Assembly (NCBI GenBank): GCA_964057225.1
Contig: OZ059895.1
Span: forward strand, 1,426,001-1,490,000
Direction of reading: 5' to 3'
From: Auanema rhodensis
Lineage: Eukaryota; Nematoda; Chromadorea; Rhabditida; Rhabditidae
DNA length: 64,000 nt
Every line of letters starts with the position of its first letter. Within the stretch, counting starts at the first letter, position 1. Below, in pieces: positions 24,201 through 38,659 of this stretch. Made by a program: the position numbers and the translations under genes. A model generated the notes under the pieces. The model saw only the letters and a list, made by a program, of their open reading frames with translations. It ran no database searches and had not been told where the DNA came from.

Positions 24201-24659
24201 AGCAATGTTGAGTGTACATGGAAACTCAACATACACTAATGCATCATTTTTTAAACAATCATAACTAATTTTTGTATTAAGCGTTTCTCAATGTAGTATA
24301 GTGCATTCGATGCGGATTTTTAAGCTGCGTCGATCTGTGTTATCAGATTTGCGCTAGCTTAAAAATGCACCGAGATATCAACTGATATAAGTTCTTACTT
24401 ATATCCTCGATTTTCACCCTGAAGAATTAATTTTTTCGTTGAATAACATTGTCCATCGTCTTTGCCTTGAAAAAAGGAATCTAAAAACATTTACTTTTTG
24501 CTAAATTATTTTGAAATTTTTCGAAAAAATTTTTGTCAAAATGTTTTTGGAAGCAATGTTGAGTGTACATGGAAACTCAACATACACTAATGCATCATTT
24601 TTCAAACGATCATAACTAATTTTTGTATTAAGCGTTTCTCAATGTAGTATAGTGCATTC

Positions 24660-27600
24660 GATGCGGATTTTTAAGCTGCGTCGATCTGTGTTATCAGATT
24701 TGCGTTAGCTTAAAAATGCACCGAGATATCAACTGATATAAGTTCACACTTATATCCTCGATTTTCACCCTGAAGAATTAATTTTTTCGTTGAATAACAT
24801 TGTCCATCGTCTTTGCCTTGAAAAAAGGAATCTAAAAACATCTACTTTTTGCTAAATTATTTTAAAATTTTTCGAAAAAATTTTTGTCAAAATGTTTTTG
24901 GAAGCAATGTTGAGTGTACATGGAAACTCAACATACACTAATGCATCATTTTTCAAACGATCATAACTAATTTTTGTATTAAGCGTTTCTCAATGTAGTA
25001 TAGTGCATTCGATGCGGATTTTTAAGCTGCGTCGATCTGTGTTATCAGATTTGCGTTAGCTTAAAAATGCACCGAGATATCAACTGATATAAGTTCTTAC
25101 TTATATCCTCGATTTTCACCCTGAAGAATTAATTTTTTCGTTGAATAACATTGTCCATCGTCTTTGCCTTGAAAAAAGGAATCTAAAAACATTTACTTTT
25201 TGTTAAATTATTTTGAAATTTTTCGAAAAAATTTTTGTCAAACGGTTTTTGGAAGAAATGTTGAGTGTACATGGAAACTCAACATACACTAATGCATCAT
25301 TGTTCAAACGATCATAACTAATTTTTGTATTATGCGTTTCTCAATGTAGTATAGTGCATTCGATGCGGATTTTCAAGCTGCGTCGATCTGTGTTATCAGA
25401 TTTGCGCTAGCTTAAAAATGCACCGAGATATCAACTGATATAAGTTCTTACTTATATCCTCGATTTTCACCCTGAAGAATTAATTTTTTCGTTGAATAAC
25501 ATTCTCCATCGTCTTTGCCTTGAAAAAAGGAATCTAAAAACATCTACTTTTTGCTAAATTATTTTGAAATTTTTCGAAAAAATTTTTGTCAAAATGTTTT
25601 TGGAAGCAATGTTGAGTGTACATGGAAACTCAACATACACTAATGCATCATTTTTCAAACGATCATAACTAATTTTTGTATTAAGCGTTTCTCAATGTAG
25701 TATAGTGCATTCGATGCGGATTTTTAAGCTGCGTCGATCTGTGTTATCAGATTTGCGCTAGCTTAAAAATGCACCGAGATATCAACTGATATAAGTTCTT
25801 ACTTATATCCTCGATTTTCACCCTGAAGAATTAATTTTTTCGTTGAATAACATTGTCCATCGTCTTTGCCTTGAAAAAAAGGAATCTAAAAACATCTACT
25901 TTTTGCTAAATTATTTTGAAATTTTTCGAAAAAATTTTTGTCAAAATGTTTTTGGAAGCAATGTTGAGTGTTCATGGAAACTCAACATACACTAATGCAT
26001 CATTTTTCAAACGATCATAACTAATTTTTGTATTAAGCGTTTCTCAATGTAGTATAGTGCATTCGATGCGGATTTTTAAGCTGCGTCGATCTGTGTTATC
26101 AGATTTGCGCTAGCTTAAAAATGCACCGAGATATCAACTGATATAAGTTCTTACTTATATCCTCGATTTTCACCCTGAAGAATTAATTTTTTCGTTGAAT
26201 AACATTGTCCATCGTCTTTGCCTTGAAAAAAGGAATCTAAAAACATCTACTTTTTGCTAAATTATTTTGAAATTTTTCGAAAAAATTTTTGTCAAAATGT
26301 TTTTGGAAGCAATGTTGAGTGTACATGGAAACTCAACATACACTAATGCATCATTTTTCAAACAATCATAACTAATTTTTGTATTAAGCGTTTCTCAATG
26401 TAGTATAGTGCATTCGATGCGGATTTTTAAGCTGCGTCGATCTGTGTTATCAGATTTGCGCTAGCTTAAAAATGCACCGAGATATCAACTGATATAAGTT
26501 CTTACTTATATCCTCGATTTTCACCCTGAAGAATTAATTTTTTCGTTGAATAACATTGTCCATCGTCTTTGCCTTGAAAAAAAGGAATCTAAAAACATCT
26601 ACTTTTTGCTAAATTATTTTGAAATTTTTCGAAAAAATTTTTGTCAAAATGTTTTTGGAAGCAATGTTGAGTGTTCATGGAAACTCAACATACACTAATG
26701 CATCATTTTTCAAACGATCATAACTAATTTTTGTATTAAGCGTTTCTCAATGTAGTATAGTGCATTCGATGCGGATTTTTAAGCTGCGTCGATCTGTGTT
26801 ATCAGATTTGCGCTAGCTTAAAAATGCACCGAGATATCAACTGATATAAGTTCACACTTATATCCTCGATTTTCACCCTGAAGAATTAATTTTTTCGTTG
26901 AATAACATTGTCCATCGTCTTTGCCTTGAAAAAAGGAATCTAAAAACATCTACTTTTTGCTAAATTATTTTGAAATTTTTCGAAAAAATTTTTGTCAAAA
27001 TGTTTTTGGAAGCAATGTTGAGTGTTCATGGAAACTCAACATACACTAATGCATCATTTTTCAAACGATCATAACTAATTTTTGTATCAAGCGTTTCTCA
27101 ATGTAGTAAAGTGCATTCGATGCGGATTTTTAAGCTGCGTCGATCTGTGTTATCAGATTTGCGCTAGCTTAAAAATGCACCGAGATATCAACTGATATAA
27201 GTTCTTACTTATATCCTCGATTTTCACCCTGAAGAATTAATTTTTTCGTTGAATAACATTGTCCATCGTCTTTGCCTTGAAAAAAGGAATCTAAAAACAT
27301 TTACTTTTTGCTAAATTATTTTGAAATTTTTCGAAAAAATTTTTGTCAAAATGTTTTTGGAAGCAATGTTGAGTGTACATGGAAACTCAACATACACTAA
27401 TGCATCATTTTTCAAACGATCATAACTAATTTTTGTATTAAGCGTTTCTCAATGTAATATAGTGCATTCGATGCGGATTTTTAAGCTGCGTCGATCTGTG
27501 TTATCAGATTTGCGTTAGCTTAAAAATGCACCGAGATATCAACTGATATAAGTTCACACTTATATCCTCGATTTTCACCCTGAAGAATTAATTTTTTCGT

Positions 27601-28410
27601 TGAATAACATTGTCCATCGTCTTTGCCTTGAAAAAAGGAATCTAAAAACATCTACTTTTTGCTAAATTATTTTAAAATTTTTCGAAAAAATTTTTGTCAA
27701 AATGTTTTTGGAAGCAATGTTGAGTGTACATGGAAACTCAACATACACTAATGCATCATTTTTCAAACGATCATAACTAATTTTTGTATTAAGCGTTTCT
27801 CAATGTAGTATAGTGCATTCGATGCGGATTTTTAAGCTGCGTCGATCTGTGTTATCAGATTTGCGTTAGCTTAAAAATGCACCGAGATATCAACTGATAT
27901 AAGTTCACACTTATATCCTCGATTTTCACCCTGAAGAATTAATTTTTTCGTTGAATAACATTGTCCATCGTCTTTGCCTTGAAAAAAGGAATCTAAAAAC
28001 ATCTACTTTTTGCTAAATTATTTTGAAATTTTTCGAAAAAATTTTTGTCAAAATGTTTTTGGAAGCAATGTTGAGTGTACATGGAAACTCAACATACACT
28101 CATGCATCATTTTTCAAACGATCATAACTAATTTTTGTATTAAGCGTTTCTCAATGTAGTATAGTGCATTCGATGCGGATTTTTAAGCTGCGTCGATCTG
28201 TGTTATCAGATTTGCGCTAGCTTAAAAATGCACCGAGATATCAACTGATATAAGTTCTTACATATATCCTCGATTTTCACCCTGAAGAATTAATTTTTTC
28301 GTTGAATAACATTGTCCATCGTTTTTGCCTTGAAAAAAGGAATCTAAAAACATTTACTTTTTGCTAAATTATTTTGAAATTTTTCGAAAAAATTTTTGTC
28401 AAACGGTTTT
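24660..28410 (+). repeat. Imperfect 8- to 9-mer higher-order repeat
   Basis: The variant TTTTAAAATTTTTCG occurs near 24863 and 27672, and TTGCGTTAGC near 24700/25051 and 27509/27860, all 2809 bp apart (8 monomers plus 1 base). The next rare variant, CAAACGGTTTTTGG, occurs near 25240 and 28402, one monomer later in the second copy. The copy is therefore good over about 2 monomers and is then displaced by one inserted unit. Confidence 0.6.
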
Positions 28411-31400
28411 TGGAAGAAATGTTGAGTGTACATGGAAACTCAACATACACTAATGCATCATTGTTCAAACGATCATAACTAATTTTTGTATTATGCGTTT
28501 CTCAATGTAGTATAGTGCATTCGATGCGGATTTTCAAGCTGCGTCGATCTGTGTTATCAGATTTGCGCTAGCTTAAAAATGCACCGAGATATCAACTGAT
28601 ATAAGTTCACACTTATATCCTCGATTTTCACCCTGAAGAATTAATTTTTTCGTTGAATAACATTGTCCATCGTCTTTGCCTTGAAAAAAGAAATCTAAAA
28701 ACATCTACTATTTGCCAAATTATTTTGAAATTTTTCGAAAAAATTTTTGTCAAAATGTTTTTGGAAGCAATGTTGAGTGTACATGGAAACTCAACATACA
28801 CTAATGCATCATTTTTCAAACGATCATAATTAATTTTTGTATTAAGCGTTTCTCAATGTAGTATAGTGCATTCGATGCGGATTTTTAAGCTGCGTCGATC
28901 TGTGTTATCAGATTTGCGCTAGCTTAAAAATGCACCGAGATATCAACTGATATAAGTTCTTACTTATATCCTCGATTTTCACCCTGAAGAATTAATTTTT
29001 TCGTTGAATAACATTGTCCATCGTCTTTGCCTTGAAAAAAAGGAATCTAAAAACATCTACTTTTTGCTAAATTATTTTGAAATTTTTCGAAAAAATTTTT
29101 GTCAAAATGTTTTTGGAAGCAATGTTGAGTGTTCATGGAAACTCAACATACACTAATGCATCATTTTTCAAACGATCATAACTAATTTTTGTATTAAGCG
29201 TTTCTCAATGTAGTATAGTGCATTCGATGCGGATTTTTAAGCTGCGTCGATCTGTGTTATCAGATTTGCGCTAGCTTAAAAATGCACCGAGATATCAACT
29301 GATATAAGTTCACACTTATATCCTCGATTTTCACCCTGAAGAATTAATTTTTTCGTTGAATAACATTGTCCATCGTCTTTGCCTTGAAAAAAGGAATCTA
29401 AAAACATCTACTTTTTGCTAAATTATTTTGAAATTTTTCGAAAAATTTTTGTCAAAATGTTTTTGGAAGCAATGTTGAGTGTACATGGAAACTCAACATA
29501 CACTAATGCATCATTTTTCAAACGATCATAACTAATTTTTGTATTAAGCGTTTCTCAATGTAGTATAGTGCATTCGATGCGAATTTTTAAGCTGCGTCGA
29601 TCTGTGTTATCAGATTTGCGCTAGCTTAAAAATGCAGCGAGATATCAACTGATATAAGTTCTTACTTATATCCTCGATTTTCACCCTGAAGAATTAATTT
29701 TTTCGTTGAATAACATTGTCCATCGTCTTTGCCTTGAAAAAAGGAATCTAAAAACATCTACTTTTTGCTAAATTATTTTGAAATTTTTCGAAAAAATTTT
29801 TGTCAAAATGTTTTTGGAAGCAATGTTGAGTGTACATGGAAACTCAACATACACTAATGCATCATTTTTCAAACAATCATAACTAATTTTTGTATTAAGC
29901 GTTTCTCAATGTAGTAAAGTGCATTCGATGCGGATTTTTAAGCTGCGTCGATCTGTGTTATCAGATTTGCGCTAGCTTAAAAATGCAGCGAGATATCAAC
30001 TGATATAAGTTCTTACTTATATCCTCGATTTTCACCCTGAAGAATTAATTTTTTCGTTGAATAACATTGTCCATCGTCTTTGCCTTGAAAAAAGGAATCT
30101 AAAAACATTTACTCTTTGCTAAATTATTTTGAAATTTTTCGAAAAAATTTTTGTCAAAATGTTTTTGGAAGCAATGTTGAGTGTACATGGAAACTCAACA
30201 TACACTAATGCATCATTTTTCAAACGATCATAACTAATTTTTGTATTAAGCGTTTCTCAATGTAGTATAGTGCATTCGATGCGGATTTTTAAGCTGCGTC
30301 GATCTGTGTTATCAGATTTGCGCTAGCTTAAAAATGCACCGAGATATCAACTGATAAAAGTTCACACTTATATCCTCGATTTTCACCCTGAAGAATTAAT
30401 TTTTTCGTTGAATAACATTGTCCATCGTCTTTGCCTTGAAAAAAGGAATCTAAAAACATCTACTTTTTGCTAAATTATTTTGAAATTTTTCGAAAAAATT
30501 TTTGTCAAAATGTTTTTGGAAGCAATGTTGAGTGTTCATGGAAACTCAACATACACTAATGCATCATTTTTCAAACGATCATAACTAATTTTTGTATCAA
30601 GCGTTTCTCAATGTAGTATAGTGCATTAGATGCGGATTTTTAAGCTGCGTCGATCTGTGTTATCAGATTTGCGCTAGCTTAAAAATGCACCGAGATATCA
30701 ACTGATATAAGTTCACACTTATATCCTCGATTTTCACCCTGAAGAATTAATTTTTTCGTTGAATAACATTGTCCATCGTCTTTGCCTTGAAAAAAGGAAT
30801 CTAAAAACATCTACTTTTTGCTAAATTATTTTGAAATTTTTCGAAAAATTTTTGTCAAAATGTTTTTGGAAGCAATGTTGAGTGTACATGGAAACTCAAC
30901 ATACACTAATGCATCATTTTTCAAACGATCATAACTAATTTTTGTATTAAGCGTTTCTCAATGTAGTATAGTGCATTCGATGCGGATTTTTAAGCTGCGT
31001 CGATCTGTGTTATCAGATTTGCGCTAGCTTAAAAATGCAGCGAGATATCAACTGATATAAGTTCTTACTTATATCCTCGATTTTCACCCTGAAGAATTAA
31101 TTTTTTCGTTGAATAACATTGTCCATCGTCTTTGCCTTGAAAAAAAGGAATCTAAAAACATCTACTTTTTGCTAAATTATTTTGAAATTTTTCGAAAAAA
31201 TTTTTGTCAAAATGTTTTTGGAAGCAATGTTGAGTGTTCATGGAAACTCAACATACACTAATGCATCATTTTTCAAACGATCATAACTAATTTTTGTATT
31301 AAGCGTTTCTCAATGTAGTATAGTGCATTCGATGCGGATTTTTAAGCTGCGTCGATCTGTGTTATCAGATTTGCGCTAGCTTAAAAATGCACCGAGATAT

Positions 31401-33190
31401 CAACTGATATAAGTTCACACTTTTATCCTCGATTTTCACCCTGAAGAATTAATTTTTTCGTTGAATAACATTGTCCATCGTCTTTGCCTTGAAAAAAGAA
31501 ATCTAAAAACATCTACTATTTGCCAAATTATTTTGAAATTTTTCGAAAAAATTTTTGTCAAAATGTTTTTGGAAGCAATGTTGAGTGTACATGGAAACTC
31601 AACATACACTAATGCATCATTTTTTAAACAATCATAACTAATTTTTGTATTAAGCGTTTCTCAATGTAGTATAGTGCATTCGATGCGGATTTTTAAGCTG
31701 CGTCGATCTGTGTTATCAGATTTGCGCTAGCTTAAAAATGCACCGAGATATCAACTGATATAAGTTCTTACTTATATCCTCGATTTTCACCCTGAAGAAT
31801 TAATTTTTTCGTTGAATAACATTGTCCATCGTCTTTGCCTTGAAAAAAGGAATCTAAAAACATTTACTTTTTGCTAAATTATTTTGAAATTTTTCGAAAA
31901 AATTTTTGTCAAAATGTTTTTGGAAGCAATGTTGAGTGTACATGGAAACTCAACATACACTAATGCATCATTTTTCAAACGATCATAACTAATTTTTGTA
32001 TTAAGCGTTTCTCAATGTAGTATAGTGCATTCGATGCGGATTTTTAAGCTGCGTCGATCTGTGTTATCAGATTTGCGTTAGCTTAAAAATGCACCGAGAT
32101 ATCAACTGATATAAGTTCACACTTATATCCTCGATTTTCACCCTGAAGAATTAATTTTTTCGTTGAATAACATTGTCCATCGTCTTTGCCTTGAAAAAAG
32201 GAATCTAAAAACATCTACTTTTTGCTAAATTATTTTGAAATTTTTCGAAAAAATTTTTGTCAAAATGTTTTTGGAAGCAATGTTGAGTGTACATGAAAAC
32301 TCAACATACACTCATGCATCATTTTTCAAACGATCATAACTAATTTTTGTATTAAGCGTTTCTCAATGTAGTATAGTGCATTCGATGCGGATTTTTAAGC
32401 TGCGTCGATCTGTGTTATCAGATTTGCGCTAGCTTAAAAATGCACCGAGATATCAACTGATATAAGTTCACACTTATATCCTCGATTTTCACCCTGAAGA
32501 ATTAATTTTTTCGTTGAATAACATTGTCCATCGTCTTTGCCTTGAAAAAAGAAATCTAAAAACATCTACTATTTGCCAAATTATTTTGAAATTTTTCGAA
32601 AAATATTTTGTCAAAATGTTTTTGGAAGCAATGTTGAGTGTACATGGAAACTCAACATACACTAATGCATCATTTTTCAAACGATCATAACTAATTTTTG
32701 TATTAAGCGTTTCTCAATTTAGTATAGTGCATTCGATGCGGATTTTTAAGCTGCGTCGATCTGTGTTATCAGATTTGCGCTAGCTTAAAAATGCACCGAG
32801 ATATCAACTGATATAAGTTCACACTTATATCCTCGATTTTCACCCTGAAGAATTAATTTTTTCGTTGAATAACATTGTCCATCGTCTTTGCCTTGAAAAA
32901 AGAAATCTAAAAACATCTACTATTTGCCAAATTATTTTGAAATTTTTCGAAAAATATTTTGTCAAAATGTTTTTGGAAGCAATGTTGAGTGTACATGGAA
33001 ACTCAACATACACTAATGCATCATTTTTCAAACGATCATAACTAATTTTTGTATTAAGCGTTTCTCAATTTAGTATAGTGCATTCGATGCGGATTTTTAA
33101 GCTGCGTCGATCTGTGTTATCAGATTTGCGCTAGCTTAAAAATGCACCGAGATATCAACTGATATAAGTTCACACTTATATCCTCGATTT

Positions 33191-36100
33191 TCACCCTGAA
33201 GAATTAATTTTTTCGTTGAATAACATTGTCCATCGTCTTTGCCTTGAAAAAAGAAATCTAAAAACATCTACTATTTGCCAAATTATTTTGAAATTTTTCG
33301 AAAAAATTTTTGTCAAAATGTTTTTGGAAGCAATGTTGAGTGTACATGGAAACTCAACATACACTAATGCATCATTTTTCAAACAATCATAACTAATTTT
33401 TGTATTAAGCGTTTCTCAATGTAGTATAGTGCATTCGATGCGGCTTTTTAAGCTGCGTCGATCTGTGTTATCAGATTTGCGCTAGCTTAAAAATGCACCG
33501 AGATATCAACTGATATAAGTTCTTACTTATATCCTCGATTTTCACCCTGAAGAATTAATTTTTTCGTTGAAAAACATTGTCCATCGTCTTTGCCTTGAAA
33601 AAAGGAATCTAAAAACATTTACTTTTTGCTAAATTATTTTGAAATTTTTCGAAAAAATTTTTGTCAAAATGTTTTTGGAAGCAATGTTGAGTGTACATGG
33701 AAACTCAACATACACTAATGCATCATTTTTCAAACGATCATAACTAATTTTTGTATTAAGCGTTTCTCAATTTAGTATAGTGCATTCGATGCGGATTTTT
33801 AAGCTGCGTCGATCTGTGTTATCAGATTTGCGCTAGCTTAAAAATGCACCGAGATATCAACTGATATAAGTTCACACTTATATCCTCGATTTTCACCCTG
33901 AAGAATTAATTTTTTCGTTGAATAACATTGTCCATCGTCTTTGCCTTGAAAAAAGAAATCTAAAAACATCTACTATTTGCCAAATTATTTTGAAATTTTT
34001 CGAAAAATATTTTGTCAAAATGTTTTTGGAAGCAATGTTGAGTGTACATGGAAACTCAACATACACTAATGCATCATTTTTCAAACGATCATAACTAATT
34101 TTTGTATTAAGCGTTTCTCAATTTAGTATAGTGCATTCGATGCGGATTTTTAAGCTGCGTCGATCTGTGTTATCAGATTTGCGCTAGCTTAAAAATGCAC
34201 CGAGATATCAACTGATATAAGTTCACACTTATATCCTCGATTTTCACCCTGAAGAATTAATTTTTTCGTTGAATAACATTGTCCATCGTCTTTGCCTTGA
34301 AAAAAGAAATCTAAAAACATCTACTATTTGCCAAATTATTTTGAAATTTTTCGAAAAAATTTTTGTCAAAATGTTTTTGGAAGCAATGTTGAGTGTACAT
34401 GGAAACTCAACATACACTAATGCATCATTTTTCAAACAATCATAACTAATTTTTGTATTAAGCGTTTCTCAATGTAGTATAGTGCATTCGATGCGGCTTT
34501 TTAAGCTGCGTCGATCTGTGTTATCAGATTTGCGCTAGCTTAAAAATGCACCGAGATATCAACTGATATAAGTTCTTACTTATATCCTCGATTTTCACCC
34601 TGAAGAATTAATTTTTTCGTTGAAAAACATTGTCCATCGTCTTTGCCTTGAAAAAAGGAATCTAAAAACATTTACTTTTTGCTAAATTATTTTGAAATTT
34701 TTCGAAAAAATTTTTGTCAAAATGTTTTTGGAAGCAATGTTGAGTGTACATGGAAACTCAACATACACTAATGCATCATTTTTCAAACGATCATAACTAA
34801 TTTTTGTATTAAGCGTTTCTCAATGTAGTATAGTGCATTCGATGCGGATTTTTAAGCTGCGTCGATCTGTGTTATCAGATTTGCGTTAGCTTAAAAATGC
34901 ACCGAGATATCAACTGATATAAGTTCACACTTATATCCTCGATTTTCACCCTGAAGAATTAATTTTTTCGTTGAATAACATTGTCCATCGTCTTTGCCTT
35001 GAAAAAAGGAATCTAAAAACATCTACTTTTTGCTAAATTATTTTGAAATTTTTCGAAAAAATTTTTGTCAAAATGTTTTTGGAAGCAATGTTGAGTGTAC
35101 ATGGAAACTCAACATACACTCATGCATCATTTTTCAAACGATCATAACTAATTTTTGTATTAAGCGTTTCTCAATGTAGTATAGTGCATTCGATGCGGAT
35201 TTTTAAGCTGCGTCGATCTGTGTTATCAGATTTGCGCTAGCTTAAAAATGCACCGAGATATCAACTGATATAAGTTCACACTTATATCCTCGATTTTCAC
35301 CCTGAAGAATTAAATTTTTCGTTGAATAACATTGTCCATCGTCTTTGCCTTGAAAAAAGGAATCTAAAAACATCTACGTTTCGCTAAATTATTTTGAAAT
35401 TTTTCGAAAAAATTTTTGTCAAAATGTTTTTGGAAGCAATGTTGAGTGTACATGGAAACTCAACATACACTAATGCATCATTTTTCAAACGATCATAACT
35501 AATTTTTGTATTAAGCGTTTCTCAATTTAGTATAGTGCATTCGATGCGGATTTTTAAGCTGCGTCGATCTGTGTTATCAGATTTGCGCTAGCTTAAAAAT
35601 GCACCGAGATATCAACTGATATAAGTTCACACTTATATCCTCGATTTTCACCCTGAAGAATTAATTTTTTCGTTGAATAACATTGTCCATCGTCTTTGCC
35701 TTGAAAAAAGAAATCTAAAAACATCTACTATTTGCCAAATTATTTTGAAATTTTTCGAAAAAATTTTTGTCAAAATGTTTTTGGAAGCAATGTTGAGTGT
35801 ACATGGAAACTCAACATACACTAATGCATCATTTTTCAAACAATCATAACTAATTTTTGTATTAAGCGTTTCTCAATGTAGTATAGTGCATTCGATGCGG
35901 CTTTTTAAGCTGCGTCGATCTGTGTTATCAGATTTGCGCTAGCTTAAAAATGCACCGAGATATCAACTGATATAAGTTCTTACTTATATCCTCGATTTTC
36001 ACCCTGAAGAATTAATTTTTTCGTTGAAAAACATTGTCCATCGTCTTTGCCTTGAAAAAAGGAATCTAAAAACATTTACTTTTTGCTAAATTATTTTGAA

Positions 36101-38104
36101 ATTTTTCGAAAAAATTTTTGTCAAAATGTTTTTGGAAGCAATGTTGAGTGTACATGGAAACTCAACATACACTAATGCATCATTTTTCAAACGATCATAA
36201 CTAATTTTTGTATTAAGCGTTTCTCAATTTAGTATAGTGCATTCGATGCGGATTTTTAAGCTGCGTCGATCTGTGTTATCAGATTTGCGCTAGCTTAAAA
36301 ATGCACCGAGATATCAACTGATATAAGTTCACACTTATATCCTCGATTTTCACCCTGAAGAATTAATTTTTTCGTTGAATAACATTGTCCATCGTCTTTG
36401 CCTTGAAAAAAGAAATCTAAAAACATCTACTATTTGCCAAATTATTTTGAAATTTTTCGAAAAATATTTTGTCAAAATGTTTTTGGAAGCAATGTTGAGT
36501 GTACATGGAAACTCAACATACACTAATGCATCATTTTTCAAACGATCATAACTAATTTTTGTATTAAGCGTTTCTCAATTTAGTATAGTGCATTCGATGC
36601 GGATTTTTAAGCTGCGTCGATCTGTGTTATCAGATTTGCGCTAGCTTAAAAATGCACCGAGATATCAACTGATATAAGTTCACACTTATATCCTCGATTT
36701 TCACCCTGAAGAATTAATTTTTTCGTTGAATAACATTGTCCATCGTCTTTGCCTTGAAAAAAGAAATCTAAAAACATCTACTATTTGCCAAATTATTTTG
36801 AAATTTTTCGAAAAAATTTTTGTCAAAATGTTTTTGGAAGCAATGTTGAGTGTACATGGAAACTCAACATACACTAATGCATCATTTTTCAAACAATCAT
36901 AACTAATTTTTGTATTAAGCGTTTCTCAATGTAGTATAGTGCATTCGATGCGGCTTTTTAAGCTGCGTCGATCTGTGTTATCAGATTTGCGCTAGCTTAA
37001 AAATGCACCGAGATATCAACTGATATAAGTTCTTACTTATATCCTCGATTTTCACCCTGAAGAATTAATTTTTTCGTTGAAAAACATTGTCCATCGTCTT
37101 TGCCTTGAAAAAAGGAATCTAAAAACATTTACTTTTTGCTAAATTATTTTGAAATTTTTCGAAAAAATTTTTGTCAAAATGTTTTTGGAAGCAATGTTGA
37201 GTGTACATGGAAACTCAACATACACTAATGCATCATTTTTCAAACGATCATAACTAATTTTTGTATTAAGCGTTTCTCAATGTAGTATAGTGCATTCGAT
37301 GCGGATTTTTAAGCTGCGTCGATCTGTGTTATCAGATTTGCGTTAGCTTAAAAATGCACCGAGATATCAACTGATATAAGTTCACACTTATATCCTCGAT
37401 TTTCACCCTGAAGAATTAATTTTTTCGTTGAATAACATTGTCCATCGTCTTTGCCTTGAAAAAAGGAATCTAAAAACATCTACTTTTTGCTAAATTATTT
37501 TGAAATTTTTCGAAAAAATTTTTGTCAAAATGTTTTTGGAAGCAATGTTGAGTGTACATGGAAACTCAACATACACTCATGCATCATTTTTCAAACGATC
37601 ATAACTAATTTTTGTATTAAGCGTTTCTCAATGTAGTATAGTGCATTCGATGCGGATTTTTAAGCTGCGTCGATCTGTGTTATCAGATTTGCGCTAGCTT
37701 AAAAATGCACCGAGATATCAACTGATATAAGTTCACACTTATATCCTCGATTTTCACCCTGAAGAATTAAATTTTTCGTTGAATAACATTGTCCATCGTC
37801 TTTGCCTTGAAAAAAGGAATCTAAAAACATCTACGTTTCGCTAAATTATTTTGAAATTTTTCGAAAAAATTTTTGTCAAAATGTTTTTGGAAGCAATGTT
37901 GAGTGTACATGGAAACTCAACATACACTAATGCATCATTTTTCAAACGATCATAACTAATTTTTGTATTAAGCGTTTCTCAATTTAGTATAGTGCATTCG
38001 ATGCGGATTTTTAAGCTGCGTCGATCTGTGTTATCAGATTTGCGCTAGCTTAAAAATGCACCGAGATATCAACTGATATAAGTTCACACTTATATCCTCG
38101 ATTT
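33191..38104 (+). repeat. 7-mer higher-order repeat, 2457 bp, two copies
   Basis: Copies 33191-35647 and 35648-38104 carry the same order of variants 2457 bp apart. GCGGCTTTTTAAGC is at about 33441/35898 and 34494/36951. GTTGAAAAACATTG is at 33569/36026 and 34622/37079. AAAAATATTTTG is in monomers 33893/36350. CTACGTTTCGC is at 35376/37833. I see no clear difference between copies. Identity extends about 250 bp past 38104 and then stops (GCGGATTTTT instead of GCGGCTTTTT). Confidence 0.85.
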
Positions 38105-38659
38105 TCACCCTGAAGAATTAATTTTTTCGTTGAATAACATTGTCCATCGTCTTTGCCTTGAAAAAAGAAATCTAAAAACATCTACTATTTGCCAAATTAT
38201 TTTGAAATTTTTCGAAAAAATTTTTGTCAAAATGTTTTTGGAAGCAATGTTGAGTGTACATGGAAACTCAACATACACTAATGCATCATTTTTCAAACAA
38301 TCATAACTAATTTTTGTATTAAGCGTTTCTCAATGTAGTATAGTGCATTCGATGCGGATTTTTAAGCTGCGTCGATCTGTGTTATCAGATTTGCGCTAGC
38401 TTAAAAATGCACCGAGATATCAACTGATATAAGTTCTTACTTATATCCTCGATTTTCACCCTGAAGAATTAATTTTTTCGTTGAATAACATTGTCCATCG
38501 TCTTTGCCTTGAAAAATGGAATCTAAAAACATCTACTTTTTGCTAAATTATTTTGAAATTTTTCGAAAAAATTTTTGTCAAAATGTTTTTGGAAGCAATG
38601 TTGAGTGTACATGGAAACTCAACATACACTAATGCATCATTTTTCAAACGATTATAACT

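Noticed and set aside
15639-38296. A 63-residue reverse-strand ORF repeated about 20 times, which looks like a tandem gene family
   Set aside because: It exists only in type B monomers, because one base change turns a TAG stop into TGG (GCCAAATT instead of GCTAAATT on the forward strand). There is no start context, domain or conservation beyond that of the satellite; it is a by-product of the repeat.
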